From CAVYHJ01 sp963768165 [NCBI: uncultured bacterium] (GTDB lineage: Bacteria; UBP4; UBA4092): a DNA stretch of 64,000 bases. The stretch's first letter is position 1. Each line of letters begins with the position of its first letter. Under the pieces are notes generated by a model. It did not search any database. It was not told where the DNA came from and saw only the letters and a list, made by a program, of their open reading frames with translations. Of this stretch, positions 38,344-48,528 are shown in pieces. The translations under genes were made by a program, and so were the position numbers. The DNA lies in contig CAVYHJ010000003.1 of the NCBI GenBank assembly GCA_963768165.1, forward strand, positions 372,001-436,000. The letters run 5' to 3'.

Positions 38344-39087
38344 CTAACTCATTTTGTATAGAGTCATAACACTATAATTATCATACTGGCATACTACAAT
38401 AAGATTCCCTCGAATAAATACCATAAGAAGACTGCCATCTTTCCCAATTTCCAAAGAGACTTTTTCAGGTTTTTTAATGATATCGTATGCTAAAGAATGA
38501 TACTCGTCCAAAGTGTATACCCCAACCGATTCTTGATGTTTCTGGAACATTTCTTGAATATGCAACCCCTTTTGACCCGATCGTTCAATCTCCTTATCCG
38601 ATGGTTTAGCAGACATTCCCGCCCATTGGTATCCCAGACAACCCGATAATTTATTATTAACTTCATTAGATGTTAAACCGTCAAACGGGTTGGGTGGAGT
38701 TCCTTGATTAACAGGTTGTAATGGAGGTGCTTCTTGATAAGCCTTGAGTAAATATTTTGGCAATAAGTCTGCTGGATAGGTTCTATTATCTATCTGGTCT
38801 AAATACCACCACCATTGCTCTAGCGGTTTTTCCTGACGGCTATTGGGTTTATATTTCACAATGCCGGGATATTTCCACCAAATCAAATCCAATAATTTCA
38901 TATCCAACTTCTTAACTTCTTTGGTATCTTCCAATCCAAATCCTTTGATTCGATCCCGATGTTGAATCAGGACATCGTTGGCATGAAAACTTAATACCCA
39001 AGGAATTATTCCTTTAGGATATTTCATATCCCATTCCCAATCCGCTATCAGTTTCAGTTCATTACGAGTTGGTTTTCTCTCTGGCAT
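38344..39087 (-). CDS. Uncharacterised protein of the R-M operon, 247 aa
   Basis: I do not recognise a family. A soluble-looking, Trp- and Lys-rich protein (DWEWDMKYPKG, LDLIWWKYPG, EQWWWYLDQIDN) with a proline-rich middle (EAPPLQPVNQGTPPNPFDG) and a short beta-rich C-terminus (GSLLMVFIRGNLIVVCQYD). No signal peptide or membrane helix. The start follows TAGGAGA at seven bases. It sits 21 bp after the preceding unknown gene, so the two are cotranscribed downstream of the broken restriction-modification gene. A defence-accessory role is an inference from position only. Confidence 0.65.
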   Translation of the reverse strand: MPERKPTRNELKLIADWEWDMKYPKGIIPWVLSFHANDVLIQHRDRIKGFGLEDTKEVKKLDMKLLDLIWWKYPGIVKYKPNSRQEKPLEQWWWYLDQIDNRTYPADLLPKYLLKAYQEAPPLQPVNQGTPPNPFDGLTSNEVNNKLSGCLGYQWAGMSAKPSDKEIERSGQKGLHIQEMFQKHQESVGVYTLDEYHSLAYDIIKKPEKVSLEIGKDGSLLMVFIRGNLIVVCQYDNYSVMTLYKMS

Positions 39088-39108
39088 AGTGCGTTCTCCT
39101 AAATTAAA

Positions 39109-39831
39109 TTAAGGGTCTGATATAAACTTTCGGAAATCTAATGCATATCCAGTAATTCTTTGAAAAAGATACCCTGCCGATCCATTATATGTAACAACAC
39201 CGAATAATAGACCATTTTGGTCTAAATCATTTAACAATAATCTGATTTCGTGTTCTTTAAGGTTTTTATATTCTGATGATAGATTTGATACTGTATATTG
39301 ATATTTCGATAAATTTTTTTCTGCACTATTGTCATAATCAGTTAATATTGAATTTAACAGGCTGATATGGATATCTGATAGATTATCTACTGTATTTATT
39401 ATAGATTCTTTTAGAGGAGAATCTTTCAAATCATATTTACTGCTATTAATTAAAATATTTCGAAAACGGTTAATCTTTTCAGTAGTGTTAGTTTTATACA
39501 ATTTTTCAATAGTGACTTCAAATAGATATTTATAATTGTCTGTTTTTAAATATTCTTTATCAATCTTTTTAAGTATTTCCCCTTTCGATTTTTCATTAAG
39601 GGATACACAAAAATCAATTAAACATTTATACTTTTTATCTATAGATTTCTCTAACGAATATGATACAAGAAATTCTCCCAATGGACCCAATCCATATTTT
39701 ATCAAGGTACTTAAGAGTGCTTTCACAAATGGTGATTCTTTTAATATAGGTTCTATTTTCTCCAATACTTTGTTAAATTCTTCCAGTTGGCTTGGTGATA
39801 AAGGAGCTAAATTGATTTCATTACCGTTCAT
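39109..39831 (-). CDS. Uncharacterised helical protein of the R-M operon, 240 aa
   Basis: The start ATG follows AAGGGC just after the endonuclease-like stop; a longer frame overlapping that gene is open to 39867. The protein is nearly all helical and rich in Lys, Glu, Leu and Asn. A moderately hydrophobic segment (KALLSTLIKYGLGPLGEFLVSYSLEKSI) near the N-terminus may touch membranes, and a small beta hairpin at the end (GLLFGVVTYNGSAGYLFQRITGYALDF) resembles a winged-helix wing. Its AT-rich codon use stands out from the core genes nearby, suggesting horizontal origin. Function unknown. Confidence 0.65.
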   Translation of the reverse strand: MNGNEINLAPLSPSQLEEFNKVLEKIEPILKESPFVKALLSTLIKYGLGPLGEFLVSYSLEKSIDKKYKCLIDFCVSLNEKSKGEILKKIDKEYLKTDNYKYLFEVTIEKLYKTNTTEKINRFRNILINSSKYDLKDSPLKESIINTVDNLSDIHISLLNSILTDYDNSAEKNLSKYQYTVSNLSSEYKNLKEHEIRLLLNDLDQNGLLFGVVTYNGSAGYLFQRITGYALDFRKFISDP

Positions 39832-39844
39832 AATTTGCCCTTCA

Positions 39845-41477
39845 TTATTTATTCTCTTCCTTCCCAAACGGTAAATCTTGATGTTTAGAATCCGTCTTAT
39901 AAACCCTCGGGGCTTTTTTGAGAGTTAGGTCTTCCATGTAGCGAGGGTATTCTATTCTCTTACCATTCAGCAAGTCTTCAATGGTAAGAATTTGTAATTT
40001 AGGGAAAAGAGATTTTTCTTGAGGGCTGTAAAATCCTGCGCTGGCGGCTTCCGTTTTCATAGGTAGAGTGGGTTCTTGCAGACATATTAAGACACCGATT
40101 TCCGCTTTTTCTCGATCAAGCACTCCCCGTAAGTCTCGAACATGAGTGACCGACGTATGCCCGCCTTTGACGGAAATAATAATTTGTCGGGTTTTGCCTT
40201 GTGCCGCGTCATGGAAGTAAATTCGTCCGTCAATTCCTTTATCCGCGCCTTTTTTCCCTTCGGTTGGTCGTGCACCCACCAATCCTAAAGCCCACCATTG
40301 AAATTGATAGGGGTCTGATTCTGCCAATTCACTTGCACCGGATAAATCTTCAGGTTCACCAATTACTTTATATTCCACCGCAGGCACTTGTTTCCCTTTC
40401 ACTATAATCATGTCACCAAAAGTAGATTTTAAACGATGTTTTAACAAGGAAATCGCCAAATGGGTAATATCAATCCCTATTCAACTTTTGTGCCACCGCT
40501 ATTGTTGTCCCGCATCCACCAAATGGGTCAAGTATAACATCCCCTTCATTACTACTTGCCTTGATGATTCGTTCAAGTAAAGCTTCAGGTTTTTGTGTAG
40601 GATAACCAAGACGTTCTTCAGCTTGGGATTGTACAGGTTTTATATCCATCCATGTGTCACCCCCTTCTTGTTCATCAAGATAACGTTTCAATGCTGGAAC
40701 AGTACCTGGTTTCGTTTGAACAACCAATCCTTTTTTATAAGCTTCTTGCATACGTTCTTTCGTCTAACGCCAAACACGAGTTACGCCAAGGAATTCATAA
40801 GTAAGATTGGGTCTATCTTTATTCGGATTAGCAAGATTATCAAGACGATATATCCTGTTAGTTTTTGGCTCTGTATATTTATAAAAGTTTTTTAAATATT
40901 CAGGATCATGTTCTGTATATTGTGGGTTCCAAGTAAATTTATTAGATTTGGTATAACGATAAATAATGTCATGATTACGTGCAAATCGAGTAAATGCCAG
41001 TCCTTTTGCACTTGTTCTCTGCCAAATGATTTCATTACCATAATTTTCTACACCGAAAATTGCATCCATTAATAATTTTAAATAAGGACCAGCAGATGTA
41101 TCACAATGTAAATAAATACTTCCTATCGGTTTCAAAACTCTACGAAGTTCCACGAGACGGGGAGCCATCATCGAGAGATACGCCATCATGTCGTTATTGC
41201 CGAGGAAGGTATGAAAGGCTTGCATTACTTGAGAGACTTTTTCAGAACCGGATTCAACAATTTCCTGATAGGCTTGTGCCGCCGATTGGTCCCAATGCCA
41301 GGTATCTTCAAAGGCTTTGATTTGGGCGGAAGATTGAGTCCCATTTTGTTCCGCAAAAAGGACATTATAATCCTGATTGCTTTTGAAAGGCGGATCGAGA
41401 TAAATCAGGTCAACGGTTTCGTCTTTGATATAGCGTTTGAGAATATCTAAGTTGTCCCCATAGTAGAGAGTGTTCAT
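39845..41477 (-). pseudogene. Broken DNA methyltransferase fused to a restriction-endonuclease-like domain
   Basis: Three pieces make one gene. Piece 1 (to 40764) starts MNTLYYGDNLDILKRYI and carries LIYLDPPF (motif IV). An amber TAG then stands where relatives have TGG ([17 protein letters not shown]). Piece 2 carries [12 protein letters not shown] and the SAM-binding [12 protein letters not shown]. It ends NRD-stop at a frameshift. Piece 3 resumes ITHLAISLLKHRLKSTFG and continues into an endonuclease-like domain (GADKGIDGRIYFHD, QIIISVKGG, REKAEIGVLICL). Restoring 11 bases at a GGGATTG repeat near 40466 makes the whole span 548 codons. Motif IV before motif I marks a beta-class amino-methyltransferase. 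The two lesions should inactivate both modification and cutting. Confidence 0.85.
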
Positions 41478-41546
41478 AGGGAATGAATATACCAAAGATG
41501 GAAAAAATGGGCAAGGGAAAGAAGAAGACCTAATTCTTTCTAAACT

Positions 41547-41744
41547 ATGAGAATGAATATGAGACGATTAACCAGACTTACCAATGAATTTAGTAAAAAG
41601 CTAGAGAACCTTGTAGCGATACTGGCAATTTACTTTGTACACTATAATTTCATTAGGGTTCATAGCAGTTTAAAAGTAACCCCAGCTATGCAAAGTGGAT
41701 TGACTGAAAGGGCTTGGACATGGGACAAGGTTTTTGCACAATAA
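41547..41744 (+). pseudogene. IS1-like transposase 3' fragment
   Basis: 65 codons matching the C-terminus of IS1-type transposases found in many uncultured bacteria (MRRLTRLTNEFSKKLEN, YFVHYNFIRVHSSLKVTP, AMQSGLTERAWTWDKV). It includes the last catalytic-domain helix but none of the N-terminal zinc-finger or earlier acidic residues. No inverted repeat is seen at either end. It sits 70 bp upstream of the dead methyltransferase start and may have removed its promoter. Confidence 0.7.
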
Positions 41745-41745
41745 T

Positions 41746-41952
41746 TTAAGGCTTTTCAGATGGTGGGTTTCCGTCTAGTTTTGAAATCACATTTTTCTTA
41801 AGACGTTCAATATCTTCTGGAGTCAGGAAATAAAATGAATTATGAAATATCTCACAGGATAGTTGGTCCTTTGAATTTTTAAATTTACACCGCTTTTCAA
41901 GTACGCATAACTGATTATCTTTATAGGTAAAACTAAATCGACAAGTCGGCAT
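41746..41952 (-). CDS. Small four-cysteine protein, paralog 1
   Basis: 68 residues. Cys4, Cys16, Cys22 and Cys33 have exactly the same spacing (C-x11-C-x5-C-x10-C) as the protein at 51057-51413. Both share the frame MPxCRxSFxYxxxQLCVLExxC and SLTP/FLTP-like ending residues. The start follows GGGGGACTT. I know no named family. Four spaced cysteines in a small soluble protein suggest a zinc or iron-sulfur site, but none of the spacings is a classical CxxC. Only one base separates it from the IS fragment end. Confidence 0.65.
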   Translation of the reverse strand: MPTCRFSFTYKDNQLCVLEKRCKFKNSKDQLSCEIFHNSFYFLTPEDIERLKKNVISKLDGNPPSEKP

Positions 41953-42035
41953 AAGTCCCCCTTTTTAAATATCCCAAAATAATAGCATAATTAACTTTCA
42001 CAATAGAATACCCCACTGCCCTAAACTAATCTTAA

Positions 42036-42065
42036 TTGACAGAAAACGGTAAAATTCTGTAGAAT
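42036..42065 (+). promoter_or_regulatory. Promoter of the tRNA-Lys / tRNA-Glu unit
   Basis: TTGACA, 18 nt, TAGAAT. The -10 ends 91 nt before tRNA-Lys. Near-consensus housekeeping promoter. Confidence 0.7.
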
Positions 42066-42156
42066 ATTATCACTCTTAGAGAATTGAAATAAAGAATCCA
42101 CCCGTGTGTTTTCACATTTCAACTAAGAAATGTTTTTTGAAAAGACCCGTGGACGT

Positions 42157-42232
42157 GGGCCGTTAGCTCAGTTGGTAGAGCATCTCCCTTTTAAGGAGAG
42201 GGTCGTTGGTTCGATCCCAACACGGCTCACCA
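42157..42232 (+). tRNA. tRNA-Lys (anticodon TTT)
   Basis: Acceptor GGGCCGT / ACGGCTC (one G.U), D arm TAGCTCAGTTGGTAGAGC, anticodon stem TCTCC/GGAGA with loop CTTTTAA, T arm GTTGGTTCGATCCCAAC, encoded CCA. Complete cloverleaf. Confidence 0.96.
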
Positions 42233-42239
42233 TTTTTAA

Positions 42240-42275
42240 AAATAGTTTCTAGTTTCAGGTTTAAAGTTTCAAGTT
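42240..42275. repeat. Post-tRNA degenerate repeat (after Lys)
   Basis: AATAGTTTCTAGTTTCAGGT then TTAAAGTTTCAAGTT. Same pattern as after the Met and Glu tRNAs. Confidence 0.5.
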
Positions 42276-42315
42276 GGCCAATCTACAATCTGAAATCTAA
42301 AATCTGGAATGCAAT

Positions 42316-42391
42316 GTCCCCATCGTCTAGAGGCCTAGGACATAGCCCTTTCAAGGCTGTAACAGGGGTTCGAATCCCCTTGGGGACGCCA
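42316..42391 (+). tRNA. tRNA-Glu (anticodon TTC)
   Basis: Acceptor GTCCCCA / TGGGGAC, D arm with CGTCTAGAGGCCTAGGACA, anticodon loop CTTTCAA, T arm AGGGGTTCGAATCCCCT, discriminator G and encoded CCA. Complete cloverleaf, 84 bp after tRNA-Lys. Confidence 0.96.
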
Positions 42392-42398
42392 ATTAAAA

Positions 42399-42434
42399 AA
42401 ATAGTTTAGAGTTTCAAGTTTAAGGTTTAAAGTT
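42399..42434. repeat. Post-tRNA degenerate repeat (after Glu)
   Basis: AATAGTTTAGAGTTTCAAGT then TTAAGGTTTAAAGTT. Third member of the post-tRNA tract set. Confidence 0.5.
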
Positions 42435-42471
42435 AAAAAATAATAAATATCGTAGAAAAGGGGAAAGTATC

Positions 42472-43581
42472 ATGGAAGTACAATTTTACGGTCATGTAAG
42501 GCAATACCTTAATCACAAGGAAGAATTTGACAAAGCCATTCAGGATGTTTTGATGGGTGGGGTCTATACGCTCGGTCCGAATGTTAGTAAATTTGAAGAA
42601 GAATTACAGGCGTATATCGGGATGAAATACGCGGTCACATTGAATTCCGGTACGGATGCTCTTTGGTTCCCATTATTATATTGGGGAATCGGCAAAGGAG
42701 ATGAAGTTATTACTACCTCGAATACTTTTTTTGCCACTGCCGAAGCGATTTGGCTGGTGGGCGCGACTCCGGTGTTTGTGGATTGCCATCGCGATACCAA
42801 AAATATTGATGTGACGAAAATCGAAAAGAAAATTACCAAAAAAACTAAAGCCATTATCCCGGTTCATCTCTACGGACAACCGGCGGAAATGCGTAAAATC
42901 CATGAAATCGCCAAAGCCCATGGCTTAAAAGTGATTGAAGATAGCGCTCAGGCATTCGGTGCCAAAGGCGATGATTTTAAAATTGGTGAATTATCCGATG
43001 TTGTCTCCACGTCTTTTATTACCGCCAAGAATTTAGGCTGTTGGGGTGACGGTGGGGCGATATTCACTAACGATGAAAATTTGGCAAGCTATGTCAAAAA
43101 GATTCGCAATCATGGGTCCAGCAAACGTTCCCATCATTCCATTGGATACAACAGCCGGTTGGATGAGATTCATGCCGCGGTTCTGCGGGTCAAACTGAAA
43201 TATGTTGATCAATATAATGATATTCGTATTGCACGAGCGAAAGAATATTCGGAACAATTAAAAGGTAAAAAAATCAAATTACCTTATGCTCTTTCGGGAT
43301 ATCGTCATATCTATCATCTCTATGTGGTGGAAACTCCCAAACGGGATGATTTGCAAGCTTTCCTGAAAACTAAGGGCATCACGGCATTAACCAATTATCC
43401 GATTGCCATTCATCAACAAGAAGGGTATCCGTGGGGTACTAGAGCGAAAAAGAAACCCAAACTGCGGTATACCGAAAAGAACGCGGCGGAATGTCTCTCC
43501 CTGCCCATTAATCCGGAAATCACTTCTGATGAAGTGACCTATGTCTGCAATAGTATCAAGGAATGGGCGGCAAATAATTAA
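42472..43581 (+). CDS. DegT/DnrJ/EryC1 family sugar aminotransferase
   Basis: 369 residues, full length. PLP-dependent aminotransferase acting on nucleotide keto-sugars to make amino sugars for surface glycans. Landmarks: NSGTDALWFPLL at 58-70, SNTFFATAEAI, VHLYGQPAEM, the PLP-ring EDSAQAFGAK, the Schiff-base lysine Lys186 in SFITAKNLGCWGDGGA, and the NSRLDEIHAAVL dimer loop. Exact sugar not determinable. The next gene, a Gfo/Idh/MocA dehydrogenase 49 bp downstream, probably supplies the keto-sugar. Confidence 0.92.
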   Translation: MEVQFYGHVRQYLNHKEEFDKAIQDVLMGGVYTLGPNVSKFEEELQAYIGMKYAVTLNSGTDALWFPLLYWGIGKGDEVITTSNTFFATAEAIWLVGATPVFVDCHRDTKNIDVTKIEKKITKKTKAIIPVHLYGQPAEMRKIHEIAKAHGLKVIEDSAQAFGAKGDDFKIGELSDVVSTSFITAKNLGCWGDGGAIFTNDENLASYVKKIRNHGSSKRSHHSIGYNSRLDEIHAAVLRVKLKYVDQYNDIRIARAKEYSEQLKGKKIKLPYALSGYRHIYHLYVVETPKRDDLQAFLKTKGITALTNYPIAIHQQEGYPWGTRAKKKPKLRYTEKNAAECLSLPINPEITSDEVTYVCNSIKEWAANN

Positions 43582-43630
43582 TTACAGATTGTAGATTTTA
43601 GGTTTCAGATTAGGAAATCAAGGAGTTTAT

Positions 43631-44662
43631 ATGGCTGAGAAAATCTATACTGTTGGCATCGCCGGCTGCGGCAAACGTGGAAAGTTATACGCGGACCAAT
43701 TCCATAAGAACCCGCGATTTAAAGTCGTGGGATTGAGCGATCCGGTGAAAGAGAGTACCCTTGCCGCTGCAAAATTATGCGGGGAACCTCCCGTCTTTGA
43801 GGATGCCGGAGCCATGCTAAAACAAACTCAACCTGATGTCTTTGCGTTCTGTACTCCCCCGCATATTCGGACACCATTAATCAAACTGGGTATTGAAAAT
43901 AATGTGAAATTGATTGCTTATGAAAAACCGATGGCGACCAGCATGACGGAAGCCATTGCGATACGGAAGTTATTGAATGATGCCGGTGTGAAGTCCATTC
44001 AGAGCCATCAACGAAAATACAATATTCAGTTTAAAGAAATGAAAAAAGTGGTGGACAGCGGTGCTCTGGGCCGCATTCATACGATTACCGCTCAATGTCC
44101 CGGCTGGTTTATGCACATGGCGACACATCTGGCTGACTATATCCGGTTCTTTAATAATGAAGCGGAAGCTGAATGGATTATCGGTCAGGTGCATGGCAGA
44201 GAGAAATTAACGGATAATCATCCATCACCGGATTACGCCTGCGCACTCATTCAATTTGCCAATGGAGTTCGCGGAATTATGGAAACTGGCAGTCTGGCAC
44301 CTGAGATTCCGGAAGTGGATTATTGGTGGAGAAAAGTTCGATTCCTCGTTCAAGGAACGGATGGATTTGCGGAATGTTTTGTCGGAGGCGGGTGGCGGGC
44401 TGTGACGAAAACCACCGGCGCAATTGGATCAAATCAGGGAACTTGGGATGGGGACAGTGAACAATCACCTTATATCAACGATATTGCTCTGTGGCTGGAC
44501 GGAAAAATCGCCAAACATCCGTGCGATGGAGAAGGCGGATATAAAGATGTAGAAATCGCTATGGGAATGTTGCGCTCCGCGATTGAACGCCGTCAAATCA
44601 AATTCCCGATGGGTCCTGGTGAACCGGAATTAGAAGGCTTAAACCGAATAATTCCACAATAA
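43631..44662 (+). CDS. Gfo/Idh/MocA family NAD(P)-dependent sugar dehydrogenase
   Basis: 343 residues. N-terminal Rossmann fold (VGIAGCGKRGKLYADQF), the catalytic lysine in AYEKPMA (EKP at 98-100), and the C-terminal beta-sheet substrate domain with HLADYIRFF. The start ATG follows AAGGAG. Paired with the upstream aminotransferase, as in biosynthesis of 3-amino-sugars where a dehydrogenase oxidises the nucleotide sugar first. The substrate is inferred from context only. Confidence 0.9.
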   Translation: MAEKIYTVGIAGCGKRGKLYADQFHKNPRFKVVGLSDPVKESTLAAAKLCGEPPVFEDAGAMLKQTQPDVFAFCTPPHIRTPLIKLGIENNVKLIAYEKPMATSMTEAIAIRKLLNDAGVKSIQSHQRKYNIQFKEMKKVVDSGALGRIHTITAQCPGWFMHMATHLADYIRFFNNEAEAEWIIGQVHGREKLTDNHPSPDYACALIQFANGVRGIMETGSLAPEIPEVDYWWRKVRFLVQGTDGFAECFVGGGWRAVTKTTGAIGSNQGTWDGDSEQSPYINDIALWLDGKIAKHPCDGEGGYKDVEIAMGMLRSAIERRQIKFPMGPGEPELEGLNRIIPQ

Positions 44663-44695
44663 TTGAAAAGGTTGATTTCTAATAAAAAAGCGTAA

Positions 44696-45151
44696 TTAAG
44701 GTTTTGGGTGGGTAAATTTCTTTTTTAAATCTTCCAACGTATATTTCTTTTTTGGAGGGCGGCCTATTTTATATAATTCCAATTCGATATTCTTTAAAAG
44801 AATCTCGGGCATAAAAGGTTTCGTAAGATAAAGAGTTATGCCGTGTTCATATCCTGTGCGATGGTCTTTCATGGAGTCCAATCCTGACAGCATGATAATG
44901 GGAATTTCCTTATACCGCTTTATTTTACGAATAGCATCCGCCGCTTCATAACCGGACATGATCGGCATCATTGCATCAAGAATGATAAGGTCGGGTTCAA
45001 TATCCTGAACACGCTCTACGGCATTTTTGCCGTTTGTAACAGCCATGACTTCATATTGTGCTTCTAAAATTAACGTTAATGCCTGCAAAATATCCGGGTC
45101 ATCATCGGCTATTAGAATTCGTTGTCGTAATGCATAAGGACTGTTCGTCAT
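44696..45151 (-). CDS. Single-domain response regulator (CheY-like receiver)
   Basis: 151 residues. Acidic pocket DDD at 16-18, phospho-acceptor Asp59 in LIILDAMMP, switch Ser in IIMLSG, and the conserved lysine in LTKPF. The C-terminal ~30 residues are basic and helical (GRPPKKKYTLEDLKKKF), too short for a known output domain. No histidine kinase is next to it. It has its own strong promoter between carB and itself. It may be a phosphorelay intermediate or a chemotaxis- or gliding-type regulator. Confidence 0.88.
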   Translation of the reverse strand: MTNSPYALRQRILIADDDPDILQALTLILEAQYEVMAVTNGKNAVERVQDIEPDLIILDAMMPIMSGYEAADAIRKIKRYKEIPIIMLSGLDSMKDHRTGYEHGITLYLTKPFMPEILLKNIELELYKIGRPPKKKYTLEDLKKKFTHPKP

Positions 45152-45193
45152 GGACCTTCCTCAATTTTGTTTGATTAAAAATGAATGAAAATG

Positions 45194-45222
45194 AGTATAC
45201 GCTGACATGAGAATGTCGTCAA
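45194..45222 (-). promoter_or_regulatory. Promoter of the response-regulator gene, with internal palindrome
   Basis: On the minus strand TTGACG, 17 nt, TATACT. The spacer contains GACAT-4-ATGTC (45204-45217), a possible operator. Confidence 0.65.
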
Positions 45223-45234
45223 GTAAATTTATGA

Positions 45235-48200
45235 TTATCCATACCGAATCGCCGCGTGATATTCCTGAAGAGATCGAACATTCAGTTCACCGGAGAGAAT
45301 CGATTCAATCCCGTCAATCGCTGCGGAAGCCGCAGCAATAGTTGTAATCACGGGCACGGAATGGGTAATGGCATTCTGTCGAATAGCCTTTTCATCGTAT
45401 TGGGATGTAGCACCTAGGGGGGTGTTGATAATTAATTGGATCTCACCTTTGCAAATCGCATCAACTACGTTCGGCACCCCCTCATTTACTTTTAAGACCA
45501 TAGTAGTATCCACGTTATTTTCCTTAAAAAATTGAGTTGTTCCACGAGTGGCAAGGATACGAAATCCTTTGTCTTTCAATCGGCGGGCGATACTCAAAAT
45601 TTTCTTTTTGTCTTTATCATTAACGCTGATAAATACTGTACCCGAATGGGGAAGGGTGGATGACGCTGCCATTTGAGATTTTGCGAAAGCGTTGCCAAAT
45701 TGCATATCCAATCCCATGACTTCGCCGGTAGATTTCATTTCCGGTCCCAGTAAAATATCCACGCCGGGGAATTTAACGAAAGGCAACACAGCTTCTTTGA
45801 CGGATAGATGATCGAAAGAGGGTTCTTTGGTGAATCCGCATTCCGCCAAGGTTTTTCCAGTCATTACACGAGCGGCTATTTTGGCTAACGGAACACCGAT
45901 TGTTTTACTTACATAGGGTACTGTACGTGAGGCGCGGGGATTGACTTCCAGAACATATACAATCTCATCTTTTATAGCATACTGGATATTCATTAGCCCA
46001 ATAACTTTTAAAGCAGTTGCAAGGGAATAGGTATGTTCTCGAATCTGTTGTAACACTTTTTCTGACAAGGTATGGGAAGGAATTACACAAGCGCTGTCAC
46101 CGGAATGAATACCCGCCTGTTCTATATGTTCCATGATCGCTCCGATGACTGTAGTCTTGCCATCACTTACGGCGTCTACATCTACTTCAACGGCGTCATC
46201 TAGGAAACGGTCAATGAGAACTGGGTGTTCCGGTGATGCGGAAACGGCTCTTTCCATATATTTCCGGAGTGCAATTTCTTCGTAAACAATTTCCATGGCA
46301 CGTCCTCCGAGAACGTACGAGGGACGTACGACGACAGGATAACCAATAACGTTGGCAACTTCGATGGCTTCTTCGACTGATCGGGCATTACCATTTGCTG
46401 GTGCGGTAATTTTTAATTTATCTAATAATGCGCCAAACCGTTTTCTATCTTCCGCCAAGTCTATAGAGTCCGGTGATGTCCCCAGAATCTTTACGCCCGC
46501 TTTTTCCAATGGAACCGCCAGGTTCAAAGGAGTTTGTCCGCCAAACTGGACGATAATTCCTTCCGGTTGTTCCGCTTCAATAATAGTAAGTACATCTTCC
46601 CGTGTGAGCGGCTCGAAATATAACCGGTCAGAAATATCGTAATCCGTACTCACGGTTTCCGGATTGCTATTAATCATGATGACTTCAAAACCGTCTTCTC
46701 GCAATGCCTGGACTCCGTGAACACAACAATAATCAAACTCAATTCCTTGTCCGATTCTATTGGGACCTCCGCCAAGGATGGCAATTTTTCGCTTTGTACT
46801 TGTACGGACTTCACTTTCTGTTTCATACGTCGAATAATAATAAGGTGTGTAAGCCTCAAATTCCGCTGCGCAGGTATCTACAGTTTTAAATGTTGCAAGA
46901 ATATTCCATTTTTTTCGTAACTGTCGGATCGTTTCTTCGTCTGATTTTAAGAGATACGCCAGTTGCTGGTCGGAAAAACCAAATCGTTTTGCCTCGTACA
47001 AAATTTCGCGAGTTATATCTATTAATGTATATTTCTCCAAATCCTTTTCCATCAAAATAATTTCTTCCAGATTTTTCAAGAACCACAAGTCAATGAAAGT
47101 ATGTTTATTCACGTCTTCAATACTCATCCCATTTCGCAAGGCATGATGGATATAAAATAAACGGTCGGGATTTGGTTTGCGTAATTTATCTATCAATAAA
47201 TTAGGGTCTATTTTCCCGCGTCCATCTCCACCAAACCCAAATCGGCCGATTTCCAGAGAACGAATTCCTTTCTGCAACGCCTCTTTGAATGTGCGCCCGA
47301 TGGACATAGTCTCGCCGACGGATTTCATTTGAGTATTTAATGTCGTATCGGCACCCGGAAATTTCTCAAATGTAAAACGTGGAATTTTAACGACACAATA
47401 ATCAATCGTTGGTTCAAAAGAAGCGGGGGTTTGTTTTGTTATGTCATTGGGAATTTCGTTTAGAGTAAGTCCAATTGCCAATTTGGTGGCGATTTTTGCT
47501 ATCGGGAATCCGGTTGCTTTGGAGGCCAGGGCAGAACTGCGTGAAACACGAGGATTCATTTCAATAACCACCATCCGTCCATCTTCAGGATTTATTGCGA
47601 ACTGAATATTGGACCCTCCGGTTTCGACACCAATTTCCCGGATAACAGCGGCTCCTGCATCGCGCATTCTCTGGTATTCTTTATCCGTCAAGGTTTGTGC
47701 CGGTGCCACGGTAATACTATCCCCCGTGTGAACACCCATAGGATCGAAATTCTCGATGGAACAAATCACCACGTAATTGTCCATTCGGTCCCGCATGACT
47801 TCCAATTCAAATTCTTTCCAACCGATCACGGATTCTTCCAACAGTATTTCATGGATGGGACTGTTCACAAGACCCCATTCTACCATTTTCTGAAATTCAT
47901 TCGGTTGGTAGGCAATTCCACTGCCGGTTCCGCCCAACGTAAACGAAGGTCGAATAATAACTGGAAATCCAAGCATTCCAATGGCGGCTTGAGCTTCTTC
48001 AATCGAATATACCAGAGCGCTTTTCGGAACTTCCAAACCAATTCGTTCCATCGCTTGCTTGAAGAGCCGTCGGTCTTCTGCTTTTTTAATAGCTTCAATC
48101 TTTGCCCCAATAAGTTCTACATGATATTTATCGAGTATTCCTCGATTGGCTAATTCAACGGAGGTGTTGAGCCCTGTTTGTCCACCCAATGTAGGCAACA

Positions 48201-48456
48201 ATGCGTCAGGTTTTTCTCTCTCAATGATTTTCTGCACTATCTCCGGGGTAATCGGTTCAATATATGTCCGGTTTCCGATCGTTGGATCGGTCATAATCGT
48301 CGCCGGATTACTATTAATTAGCACAACTTCATACCCCTCTTCACGCAGGGCTTTGCACCCTTGCGTACCGGAATAATCAAATTCGCAAGCTTGCCCTATA
48401 ATGATGGGCCCTGACCCGATGATAAGAATTTTATGAAGGTCTGTTCTCTTGGGCAT
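45235..48456 (-). CDS. carB: Carbamoyl-phosphate synthase large chain
   Basis: 1073 residues, full length. Makes carbamoyl phosphate for pyrimidines and arginine from bicarbonate, ATP and ammonia passed from CarA. Two homologous ATP-grasp halves are seen: the first with [32 protein letters not shown] and [20 protein letters not shown]; the second with [30 protein letters not shown] and [20 protein letters not shown]. The C-terminal MGS allosteric domain ends the protein ([20 protein letters not shown]). carA is not in the window, so the operon is split. Confidence 0.97.
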   Translation of the reverse strand: MPKRTDLHKILIIGSGPIIIGQACEFDYSGTQGCKALREEGYEVVLINSNPATIMTDPTIGNRTYIEPITPEIVQKIIEREKPDALLPTLGGQTGLNTSVELANRGILDKYHVELIGAKIEAIKKAEDRRLFKQAMERIGLEVPKSALVYSIEEAQAAIGMLGFPVIIRPSFTLGGTGSGIAYQPNEFQKMVEWGLVNSPIHEILLEESVIGWKEFELEVMRDRMDNYVVICSIENFDPMGVHTGDSITVAPAQTLTDKEYQRMRDAGAAVIREIGVETGGSNIQFAINPEDGRMVVIEMNPRVSRSSALASKATGFPIAKIATKLAIGLTLNEIPNDITKQTPASFEPTIDYCVVKIPRFTFEKFPGADTTLNTQMKSVGETMSIGRTFKEALQKGIRSLEIGRFGFGGDGRGKIDPNLLIDKLRKPNPDRLFYIHHALRNGMSIEDVNKHTFIDLWFLKNLEEIILMEKDLEKYTLIDITREILYEAKRFGFSDQQLAYLLKSDEETIRQLRKKWNILATFKTVDTCAAEFEAYTPYYYSTYETESEVRTSTKRKIAILGGGPNRIGQGIEFDYCCVHGVQALREDGFEVIMINSNPETVSTDYDISDRLYFEPLTREDVLTIIEAEQPEGIIVQFGGQTPLNLAVPLEKAGVKILGTSPDSIDLAEDRKRFGALLDKLKITAPANGNARSVEEAIEVANVIGYPVVVRPSYVLGGRAMEIVYEEIALRKYMERAVSASPEHPVLIDRFLDDAVEVDVDAVSDGKTTVIGAIMEHIEQAGIHSGDSACVIPSHTLSEKVLQQIREHTYSLATALKVIGLMNIQYAIKDEIVYVLEVNPRASRTVPYVSKTIGVPLAKIAARVMTGKTLAECGFTKEPSFDHLSVKEAVLPFVKFPGVDILLGPEMKSTGEVMGLDMQFGNAFAKSQMAASSTLPHSGTVFISVNDKDKKKILSIARRLKDKGFRILATRGTTQFFKENNVDTTMVLKVNEGVPNVVDAICKGEIQLIINTPLGATSQYDEKAIRQNAITHSVPVITTIAAASAAIDGIESILSGELNVRSLQEYHAAIRYG

Positions 48457-48528
48457 AAGTGAATTTTATATTGATAGGAATCCCTCGCGGGACGAAGGAC
48501 TTTTCAACGAAAGAGTCCCCCCATTGGA

